A DNA stretch of 25,278 nucleotides from Acetobacteraceae bacterium (GCA_027489135.1 JAIYAI010000786.1:1-25278); one strand, 5' to 3'. Shown: positions 15,397-22,011, numbered from the stretch's first letter. Notes: generated by a model not told the origin, from the letters alone. Translations and numbers: made by a program.

Positions 15397-16839
15397 CTAA
15401 GCCCCTACATCCATCTCCTGCCCCGCGGTGTTCCCCGTCTCCAGCCCGTGCTTCGCCATCCGGTAGCGCATCGTGTCGCGGCTGATCCCCAGCATGCGCG
15501 CGGCGCGGGAGACATTCCCCGCCGTTCGCTCCAGCGCCCGGATCAGGCTGTCGCGCTCCATCTGCGGCAGCGGCTGCACCTCCGCCACGATCGGCGCGGC
15601 GGAGGCGCCCGCGGGCAGGCTTGCCTGCACCGCCGTGGCCTCGGCCGCCACGATTGCCAGGTTCGCCGGCCGCACCAGCCCGTCCGTGCCGGCCGACAGC
15701 GCCGCCTGCTCCATGGCGTTGCGCAGCTCCCGCACGTTGCCGGGCCAGCGATGCCGCCGCACCAGCGTGCGGGAGGCCTCGTCGAGGCGCAGCCCGGGCT
15801 TGCCGTAGCGCCGGCCCTGCTGCGCCAGGAAGTGCTCGGCCAGCAGCAGCGCGTCCTCGCCGCGGGCGCGCAGCGGCGGCACCTCCACCCGCACCACCGA
15901 CAGACGGTAGTAAAGGTCGGCGCGGAACGTCCCCTCCCGCACCAGCTGTTCCAGCGGCCGGTGCGTCGCGGCGACGAAGCGGACATCGACGCGGCGTTCC
16001 CGCACGGCGCCGAGGCGCCGGACGGTCCGGTCCTCCAGCAGCTTCAGCAGCTTCACCTGCACCGCGGGCTCGAGGTCGCCGATCTCGTCGAGGAAGAGCG
16101 TGCCGCCATGCGCGGCCTCGACCAGGCCGATCCGCTTCTCCCGCGCGTCGGTGAAGGCGCCGCGCTCGTTGCCGAAGAGCTCCCCTTCGACGAGCTGCGA
16201 CGGCAGGGCGGAGCAGTTCAGCTCGATGAAGGGGCCGGCGGCGCGGCGGCCGTCATAGTGCAGCGCGCGGGCGACGAGTTCCTTGCCCGACCCGGTCTCG
16301 CCGCGGATCAGCACGGCCGGCGGCGCGTCGCCCGCGCTCATCGCCCGCTCCGCCTCCAGCAGCCCGGCGACCTGGTCCTTCATCTGCGCTATGGCGGGCG
16401 ATGTGCCGATGATGGCGCCGAGCCCGCTCTCCCGCTTCTCGCGGCCCTGGTAGTAGGAGAGCGTCTCCTCGAGCCGCCCCTGGCCCAGCGCCTTGTCGAG
16501 CAGCAGCTTGAGCTCGCCGAGTGCCACGGGCTTCGCAAGATAGTCCCAGGCGCCGGCCTTCATCGCCTCGACCGCCGTCTGCACCGTGCCGTGACCGGTC
16601 AGGATGATCACCTTGGTGCGCGGATCGCGCCCGCGGATCTTGCCCAGCAGGTCGAGCCCGTTGCCGTCCGGCAGCGCGAGGTCGAGCAGGACGATGTCGG
16701 GGCCGAAGCCCTCGTACTCCTTCCAGCCCTCCTTCAGCGTGCCGGCGATGCGCACCTCGAATTCCTCGCGGTGCAGGTAGCGCTGGATGTTGCGCGCCAG
16801 CGTCGCCTCGTCTTCGACGAGAAGCACCCCGTGGCTCAT
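15397..16839 (-). CDS. NtrC-family sigma-54-dependent response regulator with GAFTDA loop
   Basis: The 480-residue protein has the full NtrC layout. The receiver domain spans about residues 4-115 (acidic pocket E9/D10, phosphorylation site D53 in LLDLALPDGNG, T81, K103). The AAA+ domain spans about 140-385, with Walker A GETGSGKE (180-187), Walker B LFLDEIGD (248-255) and arginine-finger region FRADLYYRL. A Fis-type helix-turn-helix (GNVSRAARMLGISRDTMRYRM, about 441-461) closes it. The sigma-54 contact loop reads GAFTDA (227-232) instead of GAFTGA. AGAGGAGA precedes the ATG. The kinase gene lies 91 bp upstream on the same strand and is its obvious partner. The predicted targets are the two sigma-54 promoters at 18491-18507 and 20067-20083; binding to the shared palindrome is inference. 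Confidence 0.96.
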   Translation of the reverse strand: MSHGVLLVEDEATLARNIQRYLHREEFEVRIAGTLKEGWKEYEGFGPDIVLLDLALPDGNGLDLLGKIRGRDPRTKVIILTGHGTVQTAVEAMKAGAWDYLAKPVALGELKLLLDKALGQGRLEETLSYYQGREKRESGLGAIIGTSPAIAQMKDQVAGLLEAERAMSAGDAPPAVLIRGETGSGKELVARALHYDGRRAAGPFIELNCSALPSQLVEGELFGNERGAFTDAREKRIGLVEAAHGGTLFLDEIGDLEPAVQVKLLKLLEDRTVRRLGAVRERRVDVRFVAATHRPLEQLVREGTFRADLYYRLSVVRVEVPPLRARGEDALLLAEHFLAQQGRRYGKPGLRLDEASRTLVRRHRWPGNVRELRNAMEQAALSAGTDGLVRPANLAIVAAEATAVQASLPAGASAAPIVAEVQPLPQMERDSLIRALERTAGNVSRAARMLGISRDTMRYRMAKHGLETGNTAGQEMDVGA

Positions 16840-16930
16840 CGCGCGTCTCCTCTGTTGTCCGCGGCTCGCCGGCGATACGGCGCGGGCCGGGACGTTGGAT
16901 GCAGGCCGTGCGGCGATGGCGTGAAGCCGG

Positions 16931-18430
16931 TCACGCTGCGCGCGCCTGCGGCGATTTCGGATCGCCCGCCCCGGGCGCTTCCCCGTTGCGCGCCCCGGGC
17001 AACTCTCTCTCGGGTGCCCCAGTCAACTCCCTCCCGCGCGCCCCGGGCGCGACCGGCAGGCGGATCACCGCCAGCGTGCCGATGCCGCCCGGGCCGCGGC
17101 CCAGGCTCAGCACGCCGCCGCTGTGCTCCACGATGCGCCGTGTCAGGACCAGGCCGAGGCCGGTGCCGCGCGGCTTCGTCGAGAAGAACAGCCTCCCGCC
17201 TTCCGCGGCCGGCGCCGGCAGACCGGGTCCTGTATCGGCGACGCTGACCGCCACCGTCCGCCCGTCGTGCGCGACGCTGGCGGCGAGGTGCAGCGTGCCG
17301 CCCTCCGGCATCGCCTCGATCGCGTTGGCGACGAGGTTGTCGATGGCCTGGCCGAGTGCGCCGGCATCGGCGCGCACCGCCGGCAGGACCGGCGCATCGA
17401 CGCTGAGGGCCACGCCCTGGCGCTGCGCCGCGGGGCCGAAGGCACGGGCCGCCTCCTCGAGCAGCGGGCCCGGGTCGATGGCGCTCATCGCCATCGCCTC
17501 CCCCTTCGCCTGCAGCAGCAGGTCGCGCACCCAGCGGTCGACGCGGTCGGCCTCGCGCTGGATGTCGAGCATGCAGTCCCGCGCGGCGTCGGGCTCCTCC
17601 ACCATCGCCAGCTCCGCCGAGGAGCGGATGGAGGCGAGCGGGTTGCGGATGCCGTGCGCGACGGCGGAGGCGACGGCGCCGACCGCGGCCAGCGCTTCCG
17701 ATTCCACGATGCGCGCCTGCTGCCGGGCCATGGCGCAGCGCGCCTGCACGGCGATCCACAGCAGCGCGCCATAGAGCAGCACGGCGCTCAGCCCCGCCGA
17801 GATCCAGACCAGCCGCACGCCTTCGTCGATCGCCCGGAACAGCGCGTCCGGCAGGCGATAGATCTCGACCACGCCGATGACGTTGCGCCGTGTCTCGTCC
17901 CAGAGCGGGATGTAGGTCTCGGTGAAGCGCCGGCCGCCGGATTCGGCTTCCAGGCCGACATGCTCGCTCTTCGGGACCACGCCGGACTCGATCTCGATAT
18001 GCCCGGCCAGCGCCTTGCCGAGATCCTCGTTGTCCGCGAAGCGGCGGCCGATCATGTCCGGCGTGGAGGACCACAGCACCACGCCGCGCGCGTCGAAGAC
18101 ATTGGCGCGCACCACGCCCGGCATCTGCGAGACGTGGTTGAAGAAGCTTTCCATCGGCGCCCGCGCATCGGCCGCGTTGGGGTCGGAGAAATAGGCCCAG
18201 GTGCGCTCCGCGCGGATGATGCTGGCGATGAAGTCCTTCGCCACCTCGGCGTCGCGGTGCAGCATGTGCTCGGTCAGGAAGCGCGTCAGGAAGGTCGCGG
18301 TGCCGACGCCGGAGATCACCACGCAGGCCAGGCTGAGCACGGCGAACCAGCGCAGCATGTCGAAGCCGCCGCGCGGCGTCTCCGTTCCGGAGAGGCGGCT
18401 GAGGCCCGGGATCAGTCGCGCGATGGGCAT
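16931..18430 (-). CDS. Membrane sensor histidine kinase, partner of the sigma-54 activator
   Basis: The 499-residue protein has membrane helices at about 25-50 and 206-228 that flank a periplasmic domain of about 155 residues, probably of the Cache/DCACHE-like extracytoplasmic type. It then has a HisKA domain with H259 in VAHGIRNPLASIRSSAEL and an HATPase domain with N-box NLVANAIEAM, G1 DTGPGLP and G2 GTGLGL. The HGIRNPLA form of the H-box is typical of kinases paired with NtrC-type regulators. The C-terminal tail (about 461-499) is a low-complexity run of GARGRE/GAPERE/GARNGE units. AGGA precedes the ATG at 18430. A sigma-54 promoter lies about 60 bp upstream, so the operon is likely self-activating. 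The signal sensed is unknown. Confidence 0.94.
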   Translation of the reverse strand: MPIARLIPGLSRLSGTETPRGGFDMLRWFAVLSLACVVISGVGTATFLTRFLTEHMLHRDAEVAKDFIASIIRAERTWAYFSDPNAADARAPMESFFNHVSQMPGVVRANVFDARGVVLWSSTPDMIGRRFADNEDLGKALAGHIEIESGVVPKSEHVGLEAESGGRRFTETYIPLWDETRRNVIGVVEIYRLPDALFRAIDEGVRLVWISAGLSAVLLYGALLWIAVQARCAMARQQARIVESEALAAVGAVASAVAHGIRNPLASIRSSAELAMVEEPDAARDCMLDIQREADRVDRWVRDLLLQAKGEAMAMSAIDPGPLLEEAARAFGPAAQRQGVALSVDAPVLPAVRADAGALGQAIDNLVANAIEAMPEGGTLHLAASVAHDGRTVAVSVADTGPGLPAPAAEGGRLFFSTKPRGTGLGLVLTRRIVEHSGGVLSLGRGPGGIGTLAVIRLPVAPGARGRELTGAPERELPGARNGEAPGAGDPKSPQARAA

Positions 18431-18490
18431 CGGGGGGTCCTGTTGCGAGGTACGGTCATGGCCCGGCCCATCCTCGTTCCGCGGGGTGAG

Positions 18491-18507
18491 TGCATCATTC
18501 GTGCCAA
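18491..18507 (-). promoter_or_regulatory. Sigma-54 (-24/-12) promoter of the kinase-activator operon
   Basis: Read on the minus strand the site is TTGGCACGAATGATGCA. It matches the consensus YTGGCACG-N4-TTGCW at every position except one (A for T in the -12 box), with the invariant GG and GC at exactly 10-bp spacing. Transcription would begin near 18481, about 50 bp before the kinase ATG. The palindrome CCCAGGACTGGG lies about 75 bp further upstream, in a normal position for an enhancer. Confidence 0.85.
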
Positions 18508-18549
18508 TGCCTGCGGACGGTTGTCCGCGGCTTTCCGGGTGGGCAGCCC

Positions 18550-18561
18550 CCCAGGACTGGG
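18550..18561. promoter_or_regulatory. Palindromic enhancer-like site 1 (CCCAGGACTGGG)
   Basis: CCCAG-GA-CTGGG is a palindrome with a 2-bp centre. Its reverse complement is exactly the CCCAGTCCTGGG found at 20181-20192. A further half-site TTGCCCCA lies at 18599-18606, where TGGGG-GAATTG-CCCCA (18591-18606) forms a wider inverted repeat. It is likely a binding site for the NtrC-type regulator. Confidence 0.65.
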
Positions 18562-18620
18562 TGATATGACGCAGACCGGCACCGCAATCATGGGGGAATT
18601 GCCCCAGATTTTCGGCCTCG

Positions 18621-18642
18621 CATCACGCGATCGCGAGTGATG
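18621..18642. repeat. Hairpin after the beta-barrel gene
   Basis: CATCAC (18621-18626) and GTGATG (18637-18642) flank a core that contains the perfect palindrome CGCGATCGCG (18626-18635). It lies 31 bp past the stop codon of the minus-strand beta-barrel gene and could end that transcript, although no T-run follows. It is the part of the 242-bp gap 18431-18672 farthest from the kinase gene; the rest of that gap holds the sigma-54 promoter and palindrome. Confidence 0.4.
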
Positions 18643-18672
18643 TGGCGCAGTCGGGGCCGCGGCCATCGCGGC

Positions 18673-19500
18673 TCAGCCGAAGCCGGGCGCGCCGCGCCAG
18701 ACCAGGCGGAAGCCGCCGGACCAGTCCGCGCTCTCCCGCGTCACCCCGTGCCAGAGGAAGACGCCGGCGGTGAAGCCGCCGCCCAGCTTGCGGTCCGCGA
18801 AGAGGCCGAGTTCCAGCACAGGGTCGCGCGCGTTCGGCACGCGGTTCTGCGTATCGAGGCCGATGCCGACCGAGGTCTTCGCATCGATGTCCCAGGTCAG
18901 CGCGGCGTAGAGATAGGTGTAGTCGTAGCCTGCGCCGCCCTTCGGCGGGAACAGCACGAAACGATGCCCGAGCGAGGCGTCGAAACTCAGCGCATCGTTG
19001 ATCGCGAAGCCGGTGTCGATGCGCACCGCCTGTTCCCATAACCCGCTGCCGAGGGCAGGGTCGCTCGCGGTCGGCATGCGCTGCTGGACGGCGATGTCGA
19101 GATAGGGCTCGAACGGATCGTCGCCGCCCTGCAGCACCGTGTAGGCCAGGGTGAGGCGGGTGTCGCCGATGCCGCTGCTGGTGGTGCGGCCCGTCGCCTC
19201 CGACCCGCCGACCGAGCCGATACGCGGCACGAAGCCGCCCGGCCCGGTGACCGTCAGGTAGGGAACCCGCAGCGTCGCCGTCCAACGGCCGATGTAGAGC
19301 GTGACGTCCATCGGCACGGCATAGATCTCGGTCCGCACCGGGTTGCCGTAGTGGCCGGAGGTGTATTCGGGCGTGATGCGCAGCCGGAGTTCGGGTTCGT
19401 CGGCGGCGCGCGCTGCGGGCGCCGCGAGGAGGACGAGGCCGAGGATTGCCAGGACGAGGGCGGCGATCGCCGGGCGCATGCTGGTGCTGGGCTGCGGCAT
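18673..19500 (-). CDS. Predicted outer-membrane beta-barrel protein (transporter-like)
   Basis: The 275-residue product has a signal peptide ending APAARAADE and a mature part of alternating, aromatic-rich strands typical of a 12- to 14-strand outer-membrane barrel. Examples are LRLRITPEYTSGHYGNPVRTEIYAVPMDVTLYIG, LTLAYTVL, LSFDASLGHRFVLF and LELGLFADRKLGGGFTAGVFLWHG. It resembles proteins annotated as transporters of the phenol-degradation MetA-like family, whose real function is unclear. The start may be 19500 (MPQPSTSMRP) or the internal ATG at 19479, which gives a more usual signal peptide; neither has a good ribosome-binding site. It lies 60 bp downstream of the repeat-protein gene, with a hairpin in between, and probably shares its sigma-54 promoter. 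Confidence 0.8.
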   Translation of the reverse strand: MPQPSTSMRPAIAALVLAILGLVLLAAPAARAADEPELRLRITPEYTSGHYGNPVRTEIYAVPMDVTLYIGRWTATLRVPYLTVTGPGGFVPRIGSVGGSEATGRTTSSGIGDTRLTLAYTVLQGGDDPFEPYLDIAVQQRMPTASDPALGSGLWEQAVRIDTGFAINDALSFDASLGHRFVLFPPKGGAGYDYTYLYAALTWDIDAKTSVGIGLDTQNRVPNARDPVLELGLFADRKLGGGFTAGVFLWHGVTRESADWSGGFRLVWRGAPGFG

Positions 19501-19516
19501 GGTACGGGGCAGGGTC

Positions 19517-19550
19517 GCCGCCGCCCGGGCGAAGGTGCCTGGGCGGCGGC
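19517..19550 (-). other. Intercistronic hairpin between the repeat-protein and barrel genes
   Basis: GCCGCCGCCC (19517-19526) pairs with GGGCGGCGGC (19541-19550), a perfect 10-bp stem with a 14-nt loop. It falls in the 60-bp gap between the two minus-strand genes. With no T-run on the minus strand it is a poor terminator. It could instead protect the upstream message or partially attenuate transcription so that the small repeat protein is made in excess over the barrel. Confidence 0.55.
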
Positions 19551-19560
19551 GGGGGCCGGA

Positions 19561-20019
19561 TCAGTCGCGGCCGCGGCCACGGCCGCGCGAACCGGCCTCG
19601 CGCACCAGGACCAGCATGTCGTCCTGGGTCTGCTCGGCATCGGCGCGGCGGCGGTCGCTGCGGCGATCCTCGCGGCGGGGCTTTTCGCCGGCCTCGCGGG
19701 CGAGGGTGATCATGCCGTCATCGGCCTGGCCGGCATCGGCGCGGCGGCGATCGTTGCGGCGATCCTCGCGGCGGGGCTTCTCGCCGGCTTCGCGGGCGAG
19801 GGTGATCATGCCGTCATCGGCCTGGCCGGCATCGGCGCGGCGACGGTCGTTGCGGCGATCCTCGCGGCGGGGCTTCTCGCCGGCCTCGCGGGCCTGCTCG
19901 ATCGCGCTGACGGCACCAGGGTCGGCCGGCCGACCGAGGCCCATGGCGCCCGCGGGCACGGAAACGGTGAGGGTCGCCACGCCGGCCATGAGCAGGGCAG
20001 CAAGAAGGGGCTGTCGCAT
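19561..20019 (-). CDS. Secreted tandem-repeat protein, 152 aa, sigma-54 controlled
   Basis: A signal peptide (MRQPLLAALLMAGVATLTVSVPAGA, cleavage near residue 25) is followed by a short linker and three 32-residue repeats at residues 43-74, 75-106 and 107-138. The first two are identical in protein. The unit begins AREAGEKPRREDRRNDRRR and continues ADAGQADDGMITL. The tail is VREAGSRGRGRGRD. Each unit is strongly charged, with an Arg/Asp/Glu block and a small hydrophobic MITL end; there is no Cys or His. The start at 20019 has the ribosome-binding site CAGGAGA. The longer open frame upstream covers the promoter and is not coding. I do not recognise the family. The sigma-54 promoter at 20067-20083 and position beside the kinase-activator genes suggest a periplasmic effector or accessory sensor of that circuit. 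Confidence 0.82.
   Translation of the reverse strand: MRQPLLAALLMAGVATLTVSVPAGAMGLGRPADPGAVSAIEQAREAGEKPRREDRRNDRRRADAGQADDGMITLAREAGEKPRREDRRNDRRRADAGQADDGMITLAREAGEKPRREDRRSDRRRADAEQTQDDMLVLVREAGSRGRGRGRD
19606..19893 (-). repeat. Three 96-bp tandem repeats inside the secreted protein gene
   Basis: The period is exactly 96 bp. The units are 19798-19893, 19702-19797 and 19606-19701 in gene order. The first two differ at only 3 of 96 bases, all silent, and the third is more diverged. The 32-residue unit is therefore under coding constraint, or the first two copies are recent. Confidence 0.95.
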
Positions 20020-20066
20020 CGTGTGAGTCTCCTGAGCCGGCGTCCTTCGCTGGCGCAGGGGTGGAT

Positions 20067-20083
20067 TGCAGTGCGCGTGCCAG
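20067..20083 (-). promoter_or_regulatory. Sigma-54 (-24/-12) promoter of the repeat-protein gene
   Basis: Read on the minus strand the site is CTGGCACGCGCACTGCA. It matches YTGGCACG-N4-TTGCW except for one base (C for T in the -12 box), with the invariant GG and GC at exactly 10-bp spacing. Transcription would begin near 20057, giving a leader of about 38 bp to the ATG at 20019. The enhancer-like palindrome and half-sites lie 95 to 180 bp upstream. Confidence 0.85.
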
Positions 20084-20176
20084 CCTTGCCTGGGCTGCTG
20101 GCAGACATCCCAATGCCTTGAATTGACGCGTTTCCTGTGTCGGATGCGCCGCGCCCCACCGGCTGGGTGGAGGGAT

Positions 20177-20245
20177 TTGCCCCAGTCCTGGGGCGGCTTC
20201 GCCCAGGTGCCTCGGCTATGCCCCAGGGCGCGCCTGATTGCCCCA
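20177..20245. promoter_or_regulatory. Palindromic enhancer-like site 2 with half-site cluster
   Basis: GCCCCAGTCCTGGGGC (20179-20194) is a perfect 7-bp inverted repeat around TC, and its core is identical to site 1 at 18550-18561. ATGCCCCA at 20219-20226 and TTGCCCCA at 20238-20245 repeat the left arm TTGCCCCA of 20177-20184. CCCA-CCGGC-TGGG lies just before it at 20155-20167. The cluster fits several dimers of an NtrC-type activator serving the promoter at 20067-20083. It occupies the gap between the repeat-protein gene and the stop codon of the dehydrogenase gene. Confidence 0.6.
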
Positions 20246-20266
20246 CCGATGCTCGCGATAGCGTGA

Positions 20267-21040
20267 TCAGCCCCCTGGCGGCGTGATCCAGCTATGCAGG
20301 GCGAGGCCGCCATCCACCACCACCGTCGTCCCCGTCACGTATCCGGCGAAGCGGTCCGCCAGCAGTGCGACCGCCATCGCCGCCACGTCCTCGGCCACGC
20401 CGATCCGCCCCATGGCGATCGCCTGCGCCAGCCGCGGATCCGCCTGGAAGCCGCCACCGCCGATGGCGCCGGGCGCGATCGCGTTCACCCGGATGCCATG
20501 CGGCCCGAGCGCGCGCGCCAGTTCCTTCATCGTCATCGTCATGCCGGCCTTGGCGGCGCTGTAGTGCGGCAGGTTGCGCGGCACCTCCGCATGCAGGGAG
20601 GTGATGTAGAGGATCCGCCCCTTCGTTCCGGAGCCGCGCATGTGCTGGCCCGCGCCCCGACCCAGGATGAAGCCGGCGCGCAGGTTCACGTTCACCATGC
20701 GCTCCCACTCGTCGAGCGTGACGGCCATCGCGGTCTGGGTCTCGAGCCGCCGGGGGCTCGCGCTGTGCACCAGGATGGACAGCCGCCCGCCGGGGGTGGC
20801 GGCGATCGCCTGCTCCAGCAGCGCCTCGGCGCCCGCGGCGGTGGCGAGGTCGGCGGGCAGGAAGCAGGCGGTGCCGCCGGCGGCGGTGATGGTGGCCGCC
20901 GCTTCCTCGCCGCGCGCCGCCTCCGTGTCCGCCAGCAGCACATGCGCGCCTTCGCGGGCGAGCGCGGCGCCGATGGCCCGCCCGATGCCGCCCGCCCCGC
21001 CGGTGACCAGGGCGGTGTCGCCCGCCAGAAGCTTGTCCAT
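20267..21040 (-). CDS. SDR-family oxidoreductase, 257 aa
   Basis: This is a classical short-chain dehydrogenase/reductase with a Rossmann fold. The cofactor motif is TGGAGGIG (residues 13-20). The catalytic residues are S148 (ITSLHAE) and Y160/K164 (YSAAK), with NLRAG at about 119-123 and the C-terminal VTGTTVVVDGGLAL that ends most family members. The usual NNAG motif is replaced by HSAS (92-95), a less common variant. D38 after the second strand (LLAD) favours NAD(H) over NADP(H). The substrate cannot be told. The start at 21040 (MDKLLAGDTALVTGG) gives the normal N-terminus; the upstream open frame is not SDR-like. Although adjacent to the sigma-54 module, it lies upstream of the enhancer cluster and is probably transcribed separately. 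Confidence 0.92.
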   Translation of the reverse strand: MDKLLAGDTALVTGGAGGIGRAIGAALAREGAHVLLADTEAARGEEAAATITAAGGTACFLPADLATAAGAEALLEQAIAATPGGRLSILVHSASPRRLETQTAMAVTLDEWERMVNVNLRAGFILGRGAGQHMRGSGTKGRILYITSLHAEVPRNLPHYSAAKAGMTMTMKELARALGPHGIRVNAIAPGAIGGGGFQADPRLAQAIAMGRIGVAEDVAAMAVALLADRFAGYVTGTTVVVDGGLALHSWITPPGG

Positions 21041-21227
21041 GCCGCATCCCCCCGATGGCGTGGGCATGCTGGCGGCGGCGCGGGGCGGGGCGCAAGCCGT
21101 GCCGCAACGGGATGGCGAAATGCGGCGCGTCGCGGCGCGAATCCCCTTCCGCGCGCACGGTCCCACGATAGGCTGGCACCGATCCGCTCCCGGCCGTGCC
21201 GGGCGTCACTGACAAGAGGGAAGCGCG

Positions 21228-21491
21228 ATGCGCCGCTCCGACCCCGTCCGCCGCCTGGGCCCGGTTGCCTTTGCCGTTCTGCTCGCCGCCGGCTGCGCCA
21301 ATCCCGGCAACCCGCCGCCACCCGACCGCGCCAGCGCCGGGGAGGAGGCGATCGACGCCGATCGCGGCCTGACCGATGGCGACATGGGGGTCTCCGGCAG
21401 CAACACCGGGACCTGGGGCGGGGTGCAGGTGCCGGATATCCAGTCCGCGCCGCGCCTGCCGCTGCCGCCGTCCCGGGTGCCAGGGCTGTAG
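21228..21491 (+). CDS. Small lipoprotein, 87 aa
   Basis: The N-terminus is a lipoprotein signal (lipobox LAAGC, cysteine at about residue 23) and the mature part is a Pro/Gly/Ser/Asp-rich, probably unstructured segment (NPGNPPPPDR at its start, RLPLPPSRVPGL at its end). GAGGGAAGCGCG precedes the ATG. The downstream lipoprotein gene starts only 4 bp after the stop, so the two are probably one operon. I do not recognise the family. Confidence 0.7.
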   Translation: MRRSDPVRRLGPVAFAVLLAAGCANPGNPPPPDRASAGEEAIDADRGLTDGDMGVSGSNTGTWGGVQVPDIQSAPRLPLPPSRVPGL

Positions 21492-21495
21492 GGCG

Positions 21496-22011
21496 ATGCG
21501 GCGCGCGGCGGCCCTGCTGGTCCTGGCCATCGCGGCCTGCGCGCCGCGGCCGCCGGACTTCTCCTACGCCACCAGCTACGACCCGCTCTACTTCGCGTTG
21601 TCGACCGCGCAGCGGAACCTCTCCTCGCTCTCCGAGTACCAGGGCAAGCCGGACGGCGCGGCGATGGCGATGGCGCAGTTCCTGTTCATCCAGGCGGAGC
21701 TGCAGGACGAGGACGCGGCCATCGGCATGCCCGCCGCCGCCTGGGGCCTGCTGCCGGCGGCGGACTGGGAGGTGAAGGGGGCGCTCGGCCTCGCCGACGG
21801 CGTCTCCCCCCGCCAGGCGGGATCGGCGCTGCGCCGCTTCGCCCGAGCCTGGGCGGCGGGGGACCAGCAGGCGGCGCTGGCGGCGCTGAACCGGCCCTAT
21901 TTCACCCTCGGGCCGCAGGGCACGCTGGCGGTGCTGCAGGCCCTGCCGCGCATGCCGGCGCTGGAGAACCTGTCCTTCCAGCTCACGCGGGCGGCGGGGA
22001 ACATCCAGTAG
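21496..22011 (+). CDS. Lipoprotein of unknown function, 171 aa
   Basis: A lipoprotein signal with lipobox IAAC precedes a mainly helical, alanine-rich domain. That domain holds FSYATSYDPLYFALSTAQRNLSSLSEY, AMAMAQFLFIQAELQDEDAAIG and PYFTLGPQGTLAVLQALPRMPALENL. The N-terminal part of the mature protein, with several tyrosines, looks like an exposed linker. I do not recognise the family. The start at 21496 is 4 bp after the previous lipoprotein stop, suggesting coupled expression. A 211-bp gap follows before the amidohydrolase gene; it holds a 7-bp palindrome (22061-22076) and a short GCCGCC/GGCGGC hairpin (22148-22163) but no clear promoter. Confidence 0.75.
   Translation: MRRAAALLVLAIAACAPRPPDFSYATSYDPLYFALSTAQRNLSSLSEYQGKPDGAAMAMAQFLFIQAELQDEDAAIGMPAAAWGLLPAADWEVKGALGLADGVSPRQAGSALRRFARAWAAGDQQAALAALNRPYFTLGPQGTLAVLQALPRMPALENLSFQLTRAAGNIQ

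Noticed and set aside
15389..15406. AGGGG/CCCCT hairpin between the convergent Bug and activator genes as a bidirectional terminator
   Set aside because: Only 5 bp of stem, overlapping the stop codons, and no T-run on either side.
19606..19893. Regular 96-bp repeats as a CRISPR array
   Set aside because: Units are contiguous, in frame and coding, without unique spacers.
20020..20313. Upstream extension of the repeat-protein frame (98 codons)
   Set aside because: It covers the sigma-54 promoter and enhancer sites, has no signal peptide, and the internal ATG at 20019 has a good ribosome-binding site followed by a signal peptide.
21173..21189. CTGGCACC sequence upstream of the small lipoprotein gene as a third sigma-54 promoter
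   Set aside because: The GG to GC distance is 9 bp rather than 10 and the -12 box is absent, so it should not work.
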